Below, piece by piece: positions 14,728 through 23,122 of a stretch of 40,195 bases of DNA. A program made the translations under genes and the position numbers. The notes under the pieces were generated by a model. The model searched no databases and had not been told where the DNA came from. It saw nothing but the letters and a program-made list of their open reading frames with translations. The DNA lies in assembly GCA_022786995.1 (NCBI GenBank), contig JALFUW010000096.1, positions 1 through 40,195 on the forward strand, written 5' to 3'. Source of the stretch: Clostridiales bacterium. GTDB taxonomy: Bacteria > Bacillota > Clostridia > Oscillospirales > Oscillospiraceae. Numbering within the stretch: position 1 is the first letter of the stretch; each line of letters opens with the position of its first letter.

Positions 14728-15239
14728 GCGCTTACCCCCCGATACCATTCCAGCACAGGCTTGAGGTTTTCCAGACTGACCCGGCTTCCGCCGTTCTGGA
14801 ACAGATCCAGAGTGTCCTCCTCGTCGGGGGTGCGCTCAGATTTTGCCGCCAGCTTTTTGGCCACGGTCTTGGACATGACCAGCATCATGAGCCTGTACAC
14901 GCCCCGCAGCTTGTGTAGGTCAAAGCCCCCCTGCAGGGTGAACAGGGGCAGCCCCTCGGGCAGATTGTTGGCCTTTTTCACGTCCTCCAGCTGGGAGCCG
15001 CTGCGGGTCATGCCCACGGCGCACAGGGCCTGAATGTCAAAATTTGTAACGGCTTTGTCATAACCCTGCACCTTTCCTGCCGCCAGCCAGCCCAGATAGA
15101 GGATGGGGCTGTTTTGGGGCAGGCTTTTTTTCGCGTCTTCCAGAGCATAGACGGGAAGCCCGGTTTCCCCGCCCAGCAGGGAAGCATACTCGGCGGTGAA
15201 GCCGGTGTTGGAGGTGTAAACAATGGCAGTTGGTTTCAT
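14724..15239 (-). CDS. Flavodoxin domain protein
   Basis: This 171-aa protein begins KPTAIVYTSNTGFTAEYA, where the TSNTGFT loop matches the FMN-phosphate site of flavodoxins. Further elements (LYLGWLAAGKVQGYDKA and CAVGMTRSG) fit the flavodoxin-like fold seen in Clostridia, often annotated as a flavodoxin domain protein or protoporphyrinogen oxidase-like. The C-terminal region is charged (KSERTPDEEDTLDLF). AAAGGAG lies 8 nt before the ATG. It is first in a two-gene operon with the ICMT-like gene. The redox partner is unknown. Confidence 0.8.
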   Translation of the reverse strand: MKPTAIVYTSNTGFTAEYASLLGGETGLPVYALEDAKKSLPQNSPILYLGWLAAGKVQGYDKAVTNFDIQALCAVGMTRSGSQLEDVKKANNLPEGLPLFTLQGGFDLHKLRGVYRLMMLVMSKTVAKKLAAKSERTPDEEDTLDLFQNGGSRVSLENLKPVLEWYRGVSA

Positions 15240-15401
15240 TCTGGTCGCTCCTTTCGATACATTACTTATAATATAGGAAAGTTCAGAGGAAAAAGCTAGT
15301 ATCCGGCAGCAGAAAAATGTGTCATTTTTTCAGGCGGTAACAAAAATAACAGGCCCCTTGCAAAATTTGTAAAAATTTCTGGAAAAATTTTGATTTGGTA
15401 G

Positions 15402-15430
15402 TTGCAATTTCGTAAACGATGTGTTACAAT
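15402..15430 (+). promoter_or_regulatory. Promoter of the Big_2 protein gene
   Basis: TTGCAA (15402-15407), a 17-bp spacer and TACAAT (15425-15430) follow an AT-rich block with phased A/T runs (15361-15395) that looks like an UP element. A strong Shine-Dalgarno (AGGAGG, 8-nt spacing) precedes the ATG. High expression is likely. Confidence 0.7.
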
Positions 15431-15484
15431 CGTGACAAATAGTTACAAGGCTATTGCGACAAGAATATCAAGGAGGCAATTCAT

Positions 15485-18400
15485 ATGAAGAAACGGATAT
15501 TGTCCAAGCTTCTGGTGATCGTCATGGTTCTGTCCCTGGTGCCCGTATCGGCACTGGCGGATGGGGGGACCTTGACAATCGAGCCGGAGTTCCTCAATGT
15601 TATCGCTGGTGACCCTGCGGTACAGCTGAGCGCCAAGAAGGCTGGTACGCTTGTAACAGCAGGGTGGACGACGGAACCTAGTGCATCGGAGATCGCCACA
15701 ATAAGCAACGATGGCAAGCTGACGGGTTTGAAGCAGGGCGAGATTAAAGTCGTTGCGGTTGATAGCACAACTAACGATTCCGGCGCCAAGACATACAAGG
15801 TGTATCAGCCCCCCGTAGACCTGAAGCTCGTTAAGGCAGGCACTGCGGAAGCACCCGCCGCTACCATGAAGGTTGGCGAGTCTGTGCAGTTGGGTTATAC
15901 CTGCACGAACAAGAGTGAGATTCTTCCTGAATACATTGTTACTGGCTGGTCTATCCGCAAGGCGGACGATGTCAATACTGTGAGCACTGAGGGCATTCTG
16001 GAAGTTACCTCCACTGGAATGCTGACTGCGAAGAAGGCTGGCAAGGCTACGGTTCGTCTGGCGATGAACGGAAGAAGCGTTACGCAGACTATCGAGGTTC
16101 TGCCTGCCGTTCCCGGCAAGATTACGATTGAAAAGTCCGCTGGATCCGTGAAAGTGGGCGAGACTGCGATACTGACTGTGTCGATTGGAGACGATGCCAG
16201 TATTCCTGCCAAGGAGTATACCTTTAGCATAGATTCCACTTCTACGGGTAACGTGACTTTTTCTCGCAGCCAATCCTTGAACAGATGCACTGTGACAGGC
16301 GCTGAGGCTGGCAAGGTGAAAATTAATGTCACGAAGACGGTGGATGATAAGAGCTATGCGGGTTCCATCGAACTGAATGTGGATCCGCTTTCTGAGATGA
16401 GCATCACTGCTGCCAGTGATAAGATGTTTACCAATCGTACGCTCACGCTGACGGCCAGTGTTGAGGGCGTTAAGTGGTCGAGCGGAGATACGAGTGTTGC
16501 TACGGTGAATGAAACTACTGGCGAGGTGAGGAGTTACTCGACTCTTGGCCCTGTCACGATTAAGGCAGAGAAGGATGGCTACAAAGATGCCACCTATGTG
16601 ATTACGGTTGTGCAGAACAGCTTCAGAATCACCGACGCCAGTGGTAGGGAGCAAAAAGAGACCGAGGAACTGAAATATGGTCAGACCATTGAGCTGCAGG
16701 TTTGGGATAAATCCGAGACCGCACAGTCTGAATTTACTTTTGAAGTAGTTTCTCCTGCACCTGAGGGTATCAGCGTTACCACTGATGGCAAGCTGGTGGT
16801 AAATCCCAAGACTGCTACCACTTTTGAAGTGAAAGCAACGAAGAGCGGCACGACGGTCACACAGAAGTTTTCTGTGAGCATGAACTCTATGACTATCAAG
16901 GATCAGAAGGGGAACGAGGTAGTCGGCGAAATCTCCCTATATAAGGGCGATACTATGCAGTTGACTGCTTTTGATGGCGAGAAAGCGCTGAGCTGCAATT
17001 GGACTAGCCGTAATACTAACAAGTTCACTGCGACAAACGGCGAACTGATCGGCTTGGAACTGACCGATGAGGGCCAGCCTGTTGAGCTCGTCGTGGATTT
17101 CCTGGGCGATGGCTATGACCGGGTTACCTTCCAGGTGAAGGTTCTGGCAAAGAAACCTTTGACGAACGTGACGCTTGACGACACCAAGGATTCCCCTGTG
17201 GAAGTCCGCGTTGGTCAGCCTAAGGAACTGGCTGCGGTTCTAAGTGCCTTGCACCTTGCGTTTGAGCCTGCCGATGCGACACACAAGGACATCAAGTGGA
17301 CTTCCGATAATGCCTGCCTTACGGTTGAGAACGTTGATGGGAAGGACATGCTGACTGCCCATGCGTTTGGCAGTGCGACTGTTACCGGCACTTACGAGAC
17401 TGCAGAAGGCCCGAAGACTGTCACCTTCAAGGTGAGAACCTTTGCCGCCAACGGTATCGAAGTGGATCCCAACATGCCTAAGGAACTGATCTGCGGCGAA
17501 TCCATGGATCTGAAGGCTGTCCTGAAGGATGCCGAGGGCAAGATTCTGGATACCCCGGTTCAGTGGCGGCTGAAGAATGACAAGGTCATCAAGAATCTGG
17601 TGGATCTGACTGCCAATAAGCTGACCGCGTATCCCCAGTCCACCTACGATTTTGATGTATATCTGGAAGCTTACATCGAGGGTAACGATCAGGTTGAAGT
17701 GGTCGAAGTGCCCATCCATGTGATCCCCAGAACCACCAACATTGCCCTGAAGAAGGGTGAGGAGGACATCTCTGACAAGACCATCGTCCTGAATGTGAAT
17801 GACCCTGCCGGTATTCAGATTGATGCGGTGATCAAACCGAGTGATGCCAGCAAGGTCGTGGACTGGCAGATCAATGGCCCCAGCGACATTTATAATATTA
17901 CGCGCGGCGATAGCAGTATTGTGATTAAGCCCGTCAGCTCTCAGAAGACCGGCGCCATTACCGTAATCGCCACCGCGAAGGACGGTACCGGCATCAGCCG
18001 TCAGACCAGAATTGAGTTTGCCAAGATGGCGGACACCGTTGTGATTACCAATGCTCCCGGCATGATGCGGGGCGGCGCGAATATCCAGCTGCGCACCAAC
18101 CTCGACGAGGACAAGACTATCACCGACCGCCGTGTGAAGTGGAGTGTTCCCGAGGAGTTCAAGCAGTTAGCGTCCGTGACGGAGGATGGCTTCCTGGATA
18201 CCGCCAAGGTTACCGATCAGCAGACAATCAAAGTGAAGGCGACTCTGATTGCAAACCCCGAAAAGTACGGAGAGGCCGTCATTACGCTGTGCCCCGCTGT
18301 GAAGACCATTAAGGTCATGCAGAAGGTTGTAGATGAGGCTGGCAAGCATGTTCTGGTCAACGTAAGGAACGTGGTTGATTATTCCGAGAAAACCATTGAA

Positions 18401-20371
18401 CTGGATCAGATTGCATATCCCGCAGGCCACACCGGCTCTTTTGTGTGGGATTCCAGCAATAAGAATGTTGCCGACTTTGAGGCCGAAACCAGCGTGCTGG
18501 TGCTGAAGGGCGCCGGTAAGACGCAGATCACCTGCACTGCTACCGACGGCTCCGGGGCCCGTGGTATCTACAATCTGGAGGTTGTGAAGTCTGCCGGTGA
18601 TGTGGTTATCGATGGTGCTGACGAACTGATCAGCGGCAAGAATACCACTCTGACGGCTACCGTCTATACGGACGACGGCGTGACTCTGGCCGCCAACCAG
18701 AAGGTTACCTGGAGCGTTGAGGATGTGTACGGCAACCCCACCAAGGCTGCTACCATCAATTCCAGAGGCAGACTGTATGCCAAGACCGTGAACTACGGCA
18801 CTGAGGTTGTCGTCTACGCGACCTCTGTGGAGAACAAGGAAGTCATTGGTGAGTGGCATGTGAACATCTTGCCCAAGAAGGAAAAGTCCTTCGCGGCGTT
18901 CCTGGAGGACGACGATCGGATCATCGAGGCTCCTGTGTACATGAACACCAATGAAACTGCTGTGATTTCCGGCAGATGGTATTATAGAGACATCAACGAT
19001 TTCATTGGCGAGGAGGATTGCCTCTTCTTCTCCAGCAACCCCGCGGTTGCCACCATTGACCAGAATGACGGTATGCTGGAGACCAAGAAGAATGGCAGCA
19101 CCACCATCACGGTGCGTGCCACCGACCCGGATACCCGCAATGTGTATACCGCTAAGTTCACGCTGCATGTTGTGAATACCGTGGATCACATTGTGATCAG
19201 CAAACCCAACAACACCCCCAATTATGTCCGCAGCGGCAGCTATATGAATCTGTCCGCTACCGTCTGGTCCAACGTGATTGAGACCATCAAGGCTGACAAT
19301 CAGGGCGTTACCTGGGGTGTCTATGAAGAAGACGGCGATGAACTCGTCGCCACCAAGGCCGCTTATATGACCTCTAACGGCGCGCTTGTGGCATATTCTG
19401 TGACTGAGAATACGCCTGTTGTCGTGGTGGCAACCTCCAAGGAGAATCCCAGCATCACCGCGGATTTCCCGATGCAGATTCGTCCTGCCAAGGCTTACAC
19501 TGTCACCGCAGGCTATGAGGACGACGAAGGCGAGCTCGTGATTCCTACCGGCGCGGTGAATATGGAAGTCGTTTATAATGGTGATGCTGTTGAACTGAGT
19601 TCCGAAGCTCCCGATATTACGGCGAAGGTTTATGCGTCCGATCTCTCTCCTGCAGGTTACCTGAAGAACCCGACGATCGTCTGGGAAACCAGCAATAAGG
19701 ATATCGTGAAGATCGTTAACGGACAGCTGGCTTACACCGGTAAGACCGGCAAGGTAAAGGTAACGCCCACGTTCAAGGCTGGCAATACTACCTACCGTGG
19801 CAACACCCTGACCCTGAATATTATCAAACCCGTGGAAGAGATTGAGGTCACGAAGAAGTACGCTAATCAGGAGCTGTACTCCGGCAAGTCCCTGCTCATG
19901 TACGCGATTGTGGATGAGAACGCCACCACCAGACGTGTGACCTGGTCTCTTGGCGACGGCGACGAAGCGGTTGCCTCCATCAACCCCACCACCGGCCTGA
20001 TCCGGGCCAAGAAGGGCCTGACTGAGCAGGAAACGATCACAGTTCGGGCTACAGCTGTTGATGGATCTGGGGAGTACGATGAGATGGGTGTGACCATCTA
20101 CCCGCTGACTACCAGAGTTGCAATTGAGGGTGCTCCTACCGGCGCAATTGAGAAGGGTGATACGGAGAAACTGACTGCTGTCCTCTTCGTTGGTGCAGAG
20201 GATGATCAGGCAAATCAGGATGCAGTGAAGTGGACCTCCAGCCGTTCCAGCGTTGTCTCCGTCGATAAGGAAGGCAATATCACCGCAAAGCGCAGAGGCA
20301 CCGCAACCATCAAGGCAAAGGCCACCGATGGTTCCGGCAAGTACGCGACGATCAAGGTGACCGTCAAGTAA
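15485..20371 (+). CDS. Giant secreted protein of about 17 Big_2 (bacterial Ig-like) units
   Basis: This 1628-aa protein has a Sec signal peptide (MKKRILSKLL, hydrophobic core, cleavage probably after SALA near residue 25). The rest is a row of about 17 Ig-like units of 90-100 aa. Each shows the Big_2 pattern: W-S/T at mid-domain, VATI/VASV, DGxLTA and a closing V-x-V strand. The last unit (AVKWTSSRSS...KYATIKVTVK) is the most canonical and ends the protein. I see no LPxTG, SLH, choline-binding, dockerin or transmembrane anchor and no enzyme domain. It may be a secreted fibre, a surface protein held non-covalently, or an adhesin stalk. The early units are more diverged and use more A/T-ending codons than the later ones. 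Function and partner are unknown. Confidence 0.9.
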   Translation: MKKRILSKLLVIVMVLSLVPVSALADGGTLTIEPEFLNVIAGDPAVQLSAKKAGTLVTAGWTTEPSASEIATISNDGKLTGLKQGEIKVVAVDSTTNDSGAKTYKVYQPPVDLKLVKAGTAEAPAATMKVGESVQLGYTCTNKSEILPEYIVTGWSIRKADDVNTVSTEGILEVTSTGMLTAKKAGKATVRLAMNGRSVTQTIEVLPAVPGKITIEKSAGSVKVGETAILTVSIGDDASIPAKEYTFSIDSTSTGNVTFSRSQSLNRCTVTGAEAGKVKINVTKTVDDKSYAGSIELNVDPLSEMSITAASDKMFTNRTLTLTASVEGVKWSSGDTSVATVNETTGEVRSYSTLGPVTIKAEKDGYKDATYVITVVQNSFRITDASGREQKETEELKYGQTIELQVWDKSETAQSEFTFEVVSPAPEGISVTTDGKLVVNPKTATTFEVKATKSGTTVTQKFSVSMNSMTIKDQKGNEVVGEISLYKGDTMQLTAFDGEKALSCNWTSRNTNKFTATNGELIGLELTDEGQPVELVVDFLGDGYDRVTFQVKVLAKKPLTNVTLDDTKDSPVEVRVGQPKELAAVLSALHLAFEPADATHKDIKWTSDNACLTVENVDGKDMLTAHAFGSATVTGTYETAEGPKTVTFKVRTFAANGIEVDPNMPKELICGESMDLKAVLKDAEGKILDTPVQWRLKNDKVIKNLVDLTANKLTAYPQSTYDFDVYLEAYIEGNDQVEVVEVPIHVIPRTTNIALKKGEEDISDKTIVLNVNDPAGIQIDAVIKPSDASKVVDWQINGPSDIYNITRGDSSIVIKPVSSQKTGAITVIATAKDGTGISRQTRIEFAKMADTVVITNAPGMMRGGANIQLRTNLDEDKTITDRRVKWSVPEEFKQLASVTEDGFLDTAKVTDQQTIKVKATLIANPEKYGEAVITLCPAVKTIKVMQKVVDEAGKHVLVNVRNVVDYSEKTIELDQIAYPAGHTGSFVWDSSNKNVADFEAETSVLVLKGAGKTQITCTATDGSGARGIYNLEVVKSAGDVVIDGADELISGKNTTLTATVYTDDGVTLAANQKVTWSVEDVYGNPTKAATINSRGRLYAKTVNYGTEVVVYATSVENKEVIGEWHVNILPKKEKSFAAFLEDDDRIIEAPVYMNTNETAVISGRWYYRDINDFIGEEDCLFFSSNPAVATIDQNDGMLETKKNGSTTITVRATDPDTRNVYTAKFTLHVVNTVDHIVISKPNNTPNYVRSGSYMNLSATVWSNVIETIKADNQGVTWGVYEEDGDELVATKAAYMTSNGALVAYSVTENTPVVVVATSKENPSITADFPMQIRPAKAYTVTAGYEDDEGELVIPTGAVNMEVVYNGDAVELSSEAPDITAKVYASDLSPAGYLKNPTIVWETSNKDIVKIVNGQLAYTGKTGKVKVTPTFKAGNTTYRGNTLTLNIIKPVEEIEVTKKYANQELYSGKSLLMYAIVDENATTRRVTWSLGDGDEAVASINPTTGLIRAKKGLTEQETITVRATAVDGSGEYDEMGVTIYPLTTRVAIEGAPTGAIEKGDTEKLTAVLFVGAEDDQANQDAVKWTSSRSSVVSVDKEGNITAKRRGTATIKAKATDGSGKYATIKVTVK

Positions 20372-20400
20372 GCTGCTGATTGCGAGGAAAGAGGAATGCG

Positions 20401-20436
20401 GAACCCCCGGGGCTAAATGCCCCGGGGGTTCTTGCG
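20401..20436 (+). terminator. Hairpin terminator after the Big_2 gene
   Basis: A perfect 13-bp stem (20401-20413 with 20419-20431, loop TAAAT) lies 29 nt after the stop. The U-tract is weak (TTGCG), but the stem is very stable. Confidence 0.7.
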
Positions 20437-20442
20437 TCATCC

Positions 20443-20523
20443 ATGTCATCCTGAGCGAGCAAAGCGAGTCGAAGGATCTTCCTGCCCATATCGGTAAGTA
20501 AACGACTTGCTTTACTCGTTCAG
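20443..20523. repeat. Palindromic repeat with CTGAGCGAGCAAAGCGAGTCG arms
   Basis: Two 21-bp arms (20451-20471 and 20503-20523) are inverted copies with three differences, around a 31-bp centre. The TGTCATCCTGAGC...GAAGGATCTT form is a widespread type of short intergenic repeat. No gene lies within it. Confidence 0.65.
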
Positions 20524-20526
20524 AAT

Positions 20527-20562
20527 ACAAAACAGGAGCGCCCTGCAAAGGACGCTCCTGTT
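20527..20562 (-). terminator. Terminator of the amino-acid ABC operon
   Basis: AACAGGAGCG (20531-20540) pairs with CGCTCCTGTT (20553-20562). On the minus strand the stem ends in TTTTGTATTC. It lies 52 bp beyond the ATPase stop. Confidence 0.7.
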
Positions 20563-20614
20563 ATGATCTTCTTATACGATTTCTTGAAAGATATAATAAT
20601 ATCAAGAAATAGTA

Positions 20615-21361
20615 TCAAAAAGACTGCTGGGTGCCCCGGATGAAGACCCGGGTTTTTTCACTTTTGGGATTGCCGAAGACGTCTTCCGGCGTACCGATTT
20701 CCTCAATCACACCGTCTGCCATGTAGATCACCACATCGGCTACGCTCCGGGCGAAATCCATTTCGTGGGTGACCACGATCATGGTGTTGTCCTTGTCCTT
20801 AAGGCCCCGGATGACCCGCAGGACTTCTCCCGTCAGCTCCGGGTCGAGAGCGGAGGTAGGCTCATCAAAGCACAGCACCTGAGGGCTTAATGCCAGCGCC
20901 CGGGCGATGGCTACCCGCTGCTGCTGACCGCCGGAGAGCTGGTAGGGATAGCTGTCCTGCTTTTGCAGCAGCCCCACCTGATCCAGCAGTTTCAGAGCTT
21001 TTTCCCGAATGGCGGCAGGCTCTGCCTGCTTGAGGAGCTTGGGAGCCAGGGTGATGTTTTCCAGCACGGTATATTGGGGGAACAGGTTAAAATTCTGGAA
21101 CACCAGACCGAAATGCAGCCGGTTCTGGCGGATCTGCTCGTCGGTGAGCTGGCCGCCGTTGAGGAGCTGCCCATTCACAAAAATCTCACCTTCATCAGGG
21201 GTTTCCAAAAAGTTCAGGCACCGCAGCAGGGTGGTCTTGCCGCTGCCGGAGGAACCGATGATAGCCAGCACCTGACCCTTTTCCAGAGAAAAGCTGACGC
21301 CCTTGAGGACGTCCGTAGAGCCGAAGCCCTTTTTAATATTCTTTACTTCCAAAATCGCCAT
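20615..21361 (-). CDS. Polar amino-acid ABC transporter ATPase (GlnQ/ArtP type)
   Basis: This 248-aa cytosolic ATPase energises the importer encoded upstream. Walker A is GSSGSGKTT (about residues 36-44), the Q-loop is in FQNFNLFPQYTVLENI, the signature is LSGGQQQR, Walker B is VLCFDEPTSALD, and the switch His is in VVTHEMDFAR. Length and the short C-terminus are standard for the PAAT family. It starts 3 nt after the permease stop. The order binding protein, permease, ATPase is usual for one-permease amino-acid importers. The exact amino acid is not readable. Confidence 0.95.
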   Translation of the reverse strand: MAILEVKNIKKGFGSTDVLKGVSFSLEKGQVLAIIGSSGSGKTTLLRCLNFLETPDEGEIFVNGQLLNGGQLTDEQIRQNRLHFGLVFQNFNLFPQYTVLENITLAPKLLKQAEPAAIREKALKLLDQVGLLQKQDSYPYQLSGGQQQRVAIARALALSPQVLCFDEPTSALDPELTGEVLRVIRGLKDKDNTMIVVTHEMDFARSVADVVIYMADGVIEEIGTPEDVFGNPKSEKTRVFIRGTQQSF

Positions 21362-21364
21362 GGC

Positions 21365-22006
21365 TCAACCTCTGAAATAGTCAAGTTTTTCTTCCAGCTT
21401 GCCGAACAGAATCGTCAGCAGGCCGTTGAAGACAAGGTAGAACGCGCCGGTGTAGAACAGCGGCCAGATCAGGCCCTTCTTAATGAAGGCCTCGCCGGCC
21501 CAGATGATTTCGTAAACGCTGATGATTCGCGCCAGAGAGGTGTCCTTGACCAGGGTAATGATCTCGTTGCTCATGGGGGCGAGAATCCGTTTGACGACCT
21601 GCAGCAGAACCACCTTGAAAAAAATCTGGGATTTGGTCATGCCCAGCACCTGCCCGGCCTCGTACTGGCCCCGGGGGATGGACTCGATGCCGCCCCGGTA
21701 GATTTCGGAGAAATAGCAGGCGTAGTTGATGGCGAAGGCCACAATGGTGGCGGTGAACCGGGGCATGGCGGACAGGCCGAACATCAGGCCCGGGCCGTAG
21801 AAAATGATGATCAGCTGGAGCATCAGCGGCGTGCCGCGGATAATCCAGACGAAGCACCGGGTCAGCTTCTTCAGGGGGGAGAATTTGCTCATGGAGCCGA
21901 AGCAGATCACAAGGCCCAGAGGAAGGGCAAACAGCAGAGTCAGCAGGAAAATCTTCAACGATTCGCCGAAGCCTGCCAGCAGCTGTAGGGTTACCGGGAG
22001 GAACAT
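21365..22006 (-). CDS. Polar amino-acid ABC transporter permease
   Basis: This 213-aa permease of the HisM/GlnP type has about five spans. The N-terminal segment LAGFGESLKIFLLTLLFALPLGLV and the family motif RGTPLMLQLIIIFYG are clear, and the ATPase-contact loop is EAGQVLGMTKSQIFFKVVL. It probably works as a homodimer, because only one permease gene is present. It is separated from the binding-protein gene by 137 bp that hold a palindromic repeat, and is nearly fused to the ATPase gene. Confidence 0.94.
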   Translation of the reverse strand: MFLPVTLQLLAGFGESLKIFLLTLLFALPLGLVICFGSMSKFSPLKKLTRCFVWIIRGTPLMLQLIIIFYGPGLMFGLSAMPRFTATIVAFAINYACYFSEIYRGGIESIPRGQYEAGQVLGMTKSQIFFKVVLLQVVKRILAPMSNEIITLVKDTSLARIISVYEIIWAGEAFIKKGLIWPLFYTGAFYLVFNGLLTILFGKLEEKLDYFRG

Positions 22007-22043
22007 GGCTTTACCTCTCTTTTTCTAAGTGTGGGGAATGATG

Positions 22044-22131
22044 AAACACCTCTTCCGTCAGCCCGTTGGGCTGCCACCTTCCCCAAAGGGGAAGGCAAGG
22101 CGGAAGGGAGGGCAGAAGCCCTCCCTGATGA
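22044..22131. repeat. Palindromic intergenic repeat (R3 type) inside the amino-acid ABC operon
   Basis: CAGCCCGTTGGGCTG, then CCTTCCCC-AAA-GGGGAAGG, CTTCCG/CGGAAG and GGGAGGGC...GCCCTCCC pairs make a hairpin-rich block similar in type to 9861-9940. It is transcribed between the binding-protein and permease genes and may adjust their ratio. Confidence 0.65.
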
Positions 22132-22143
22132 TTTGGGGTTTTC

Positions 22144-22926
22144 TCAGGCCAGCGTCAGGCTGTACTTGTCAGCCAGCGCCTGCAGGGTGCCGTCGGCCTT
22201 GTACTTGGCCAGCAGCTCGTTTACCTTGGCGGTGACGTCGGAGTCCTTGCGGAAGCCGATGCCGTATTCCTCGCTGGACAGGCTGATGCCGGGGGCCAGA
22301 TCGGCGTAGCTGGTGCCCTCGCCGGTCATAGCGTTGGCCATGGTGATATCGATGACGCAGGCGTCAGAGGTGCCGGCGGCGACTTCCATCAGCGCGGCGG
22401 CCTGATCCTGCACGGCGATGATCTGGCTGTCGGGGACGCCCAGAGCCACGACCTCGTCCTGTCCGGCAGAGCCGTTCTCCACGGCGAAGGTCAGCCCCTG
22501 CAGCAGCTCAACGGCATCATACTGGCCCACAACGTCAGCCTTCATAACCAGAACCTGGGCGTTGATGACATAGGGGTCGGAGCAGTTGGTGTTCAGCTTG
22601 ACCTCGTCGGTGATGGTCATGCCGTTCCAGATGCAGTCGATGTTCTTGGTTTCCAGCTCGTAGAACTTCTTGCCCCAGTCAGCCAGCACGAAGAACTCGC
22701 ACTTGACGCCCAGCTCCTTACAGACCATTTCCGCCAGCTCGGCATCGAAGCCGGTCCAGTTGCCGTTTTCGTCCTTGAAGTCCATGGGGGCGTAGTCGGT
22801 GATGCCAACGATCATGGTGCCCTTCTTCTGGATGTACTTGAGGTCAGAGTCAGAGGAGGCGCCGCAGGCGGTCAGGCAGCTCAGCGCCAAAATCAGCGCC
22901 AGAACCAATGCAAATACCTTTTTCAT
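22144..22926 (-). CDS. Amino-acid-binding lipoprotein of ABC importer
   Basis: This 260-aa family 3 extracellular binding protein is the receptor for the importer. The signal peptide is MKKVFALVLALILALSCLTAC with lipobox LTAC and lipidated Cys21. Family motifs follow: GTMIVGITDYAPMDFKDENGNWTGFD-type ligand-site start, AELAEMVCKELG, DCIWNGMTIT and a KYKADGTLQALADKY end. An in-frame ATG exists 48 nt upstream (22974), but AAAGGAAG lies about 8 nt before ATG 22926, which also starts the signal peptide. The Asp-rich DYAPMDF site fits a polar amino acid or cystine. The promoter is at 22973-23001. Confidence 0.93.
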   Translation of the reverse strand: MKKVFALVLALILALSCLTACGASSDSDLKYIQKKGTMIVGITDYAPMDFKDENGNWTGFDAELAEMVCKELGVKCEFFVLADWGKKFYELETKNIDCIWNGMTITDEVKLNTNCSDPYVINAQVLVMKADVVGQYDAVELLQGLTFAVENGSAGQDEVVALGVPDSQIIAVQDQAAALMEVAAGTSDACVIDITMANAMTGEGTSYADLAPGISLSSEEYGIGFRKDSDVTAKVNELLAKYKADGTLQALADKYSLTLA

Positions 22927-22972
22927 ATCATTTTCTTCCTTTCTTTTCCCGTTGGGAATTTCGACTGTCCGC

Positions 22973-23001
22973 ATTATACTTTATCGCTTTAGAGAAGTAA
23001 A
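22973..23001 (-). promoter_or_regulatory. Promoter of the amino-acid ABC operon
   Basis: On the minus strand TTTACT (22996-23001), 17 bp and TATAAT (22973-22978) precede the binding-protein gene. The longer open frame to 22974 would begin inside this promoter, which supports the start at 22926. Confidence 0.65.
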
Positions 23002-23082
23002 GTGCTATTTTGAAATTCTGTGAATTTTTGGCATAGTGCACAAAACAGAAGGGGATTCTAATGCCGGATATGGACAAATGAA

Positions 23083-23107
23083 GGGGGCGGGCTGCTGACC
23101 CGCCCCC
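23083..23107 (-). terminator. Hairpin after the GH94 gene
   Basis: A 9-bp pure G/C stem (23083-23091 with 23099-23107) with a 7-nt loop lies 15 bp past the stop of the phosphorylase. On the minus strand it is followed by TTCATTTG, a modest U-tract. Confidence 0.6.
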
Positions 23108-23122
23108 ATATGGGCTGTTCTG

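Noticed and set aside
15443..16654. A 403-codon open frame opposite the 5' end of the Big_2 gene
   Set aside because: Its composition (Ser/Arg/His-rich) and lack of a start signal make it a shadow.
18167..20548. A 793-codon open frame on the minus strand
   Set aside because: It is antisense to the Big_2 gene and rich in Ile/His/Gly/Asn with no domain pattern. It is a shadow of the repeated units.
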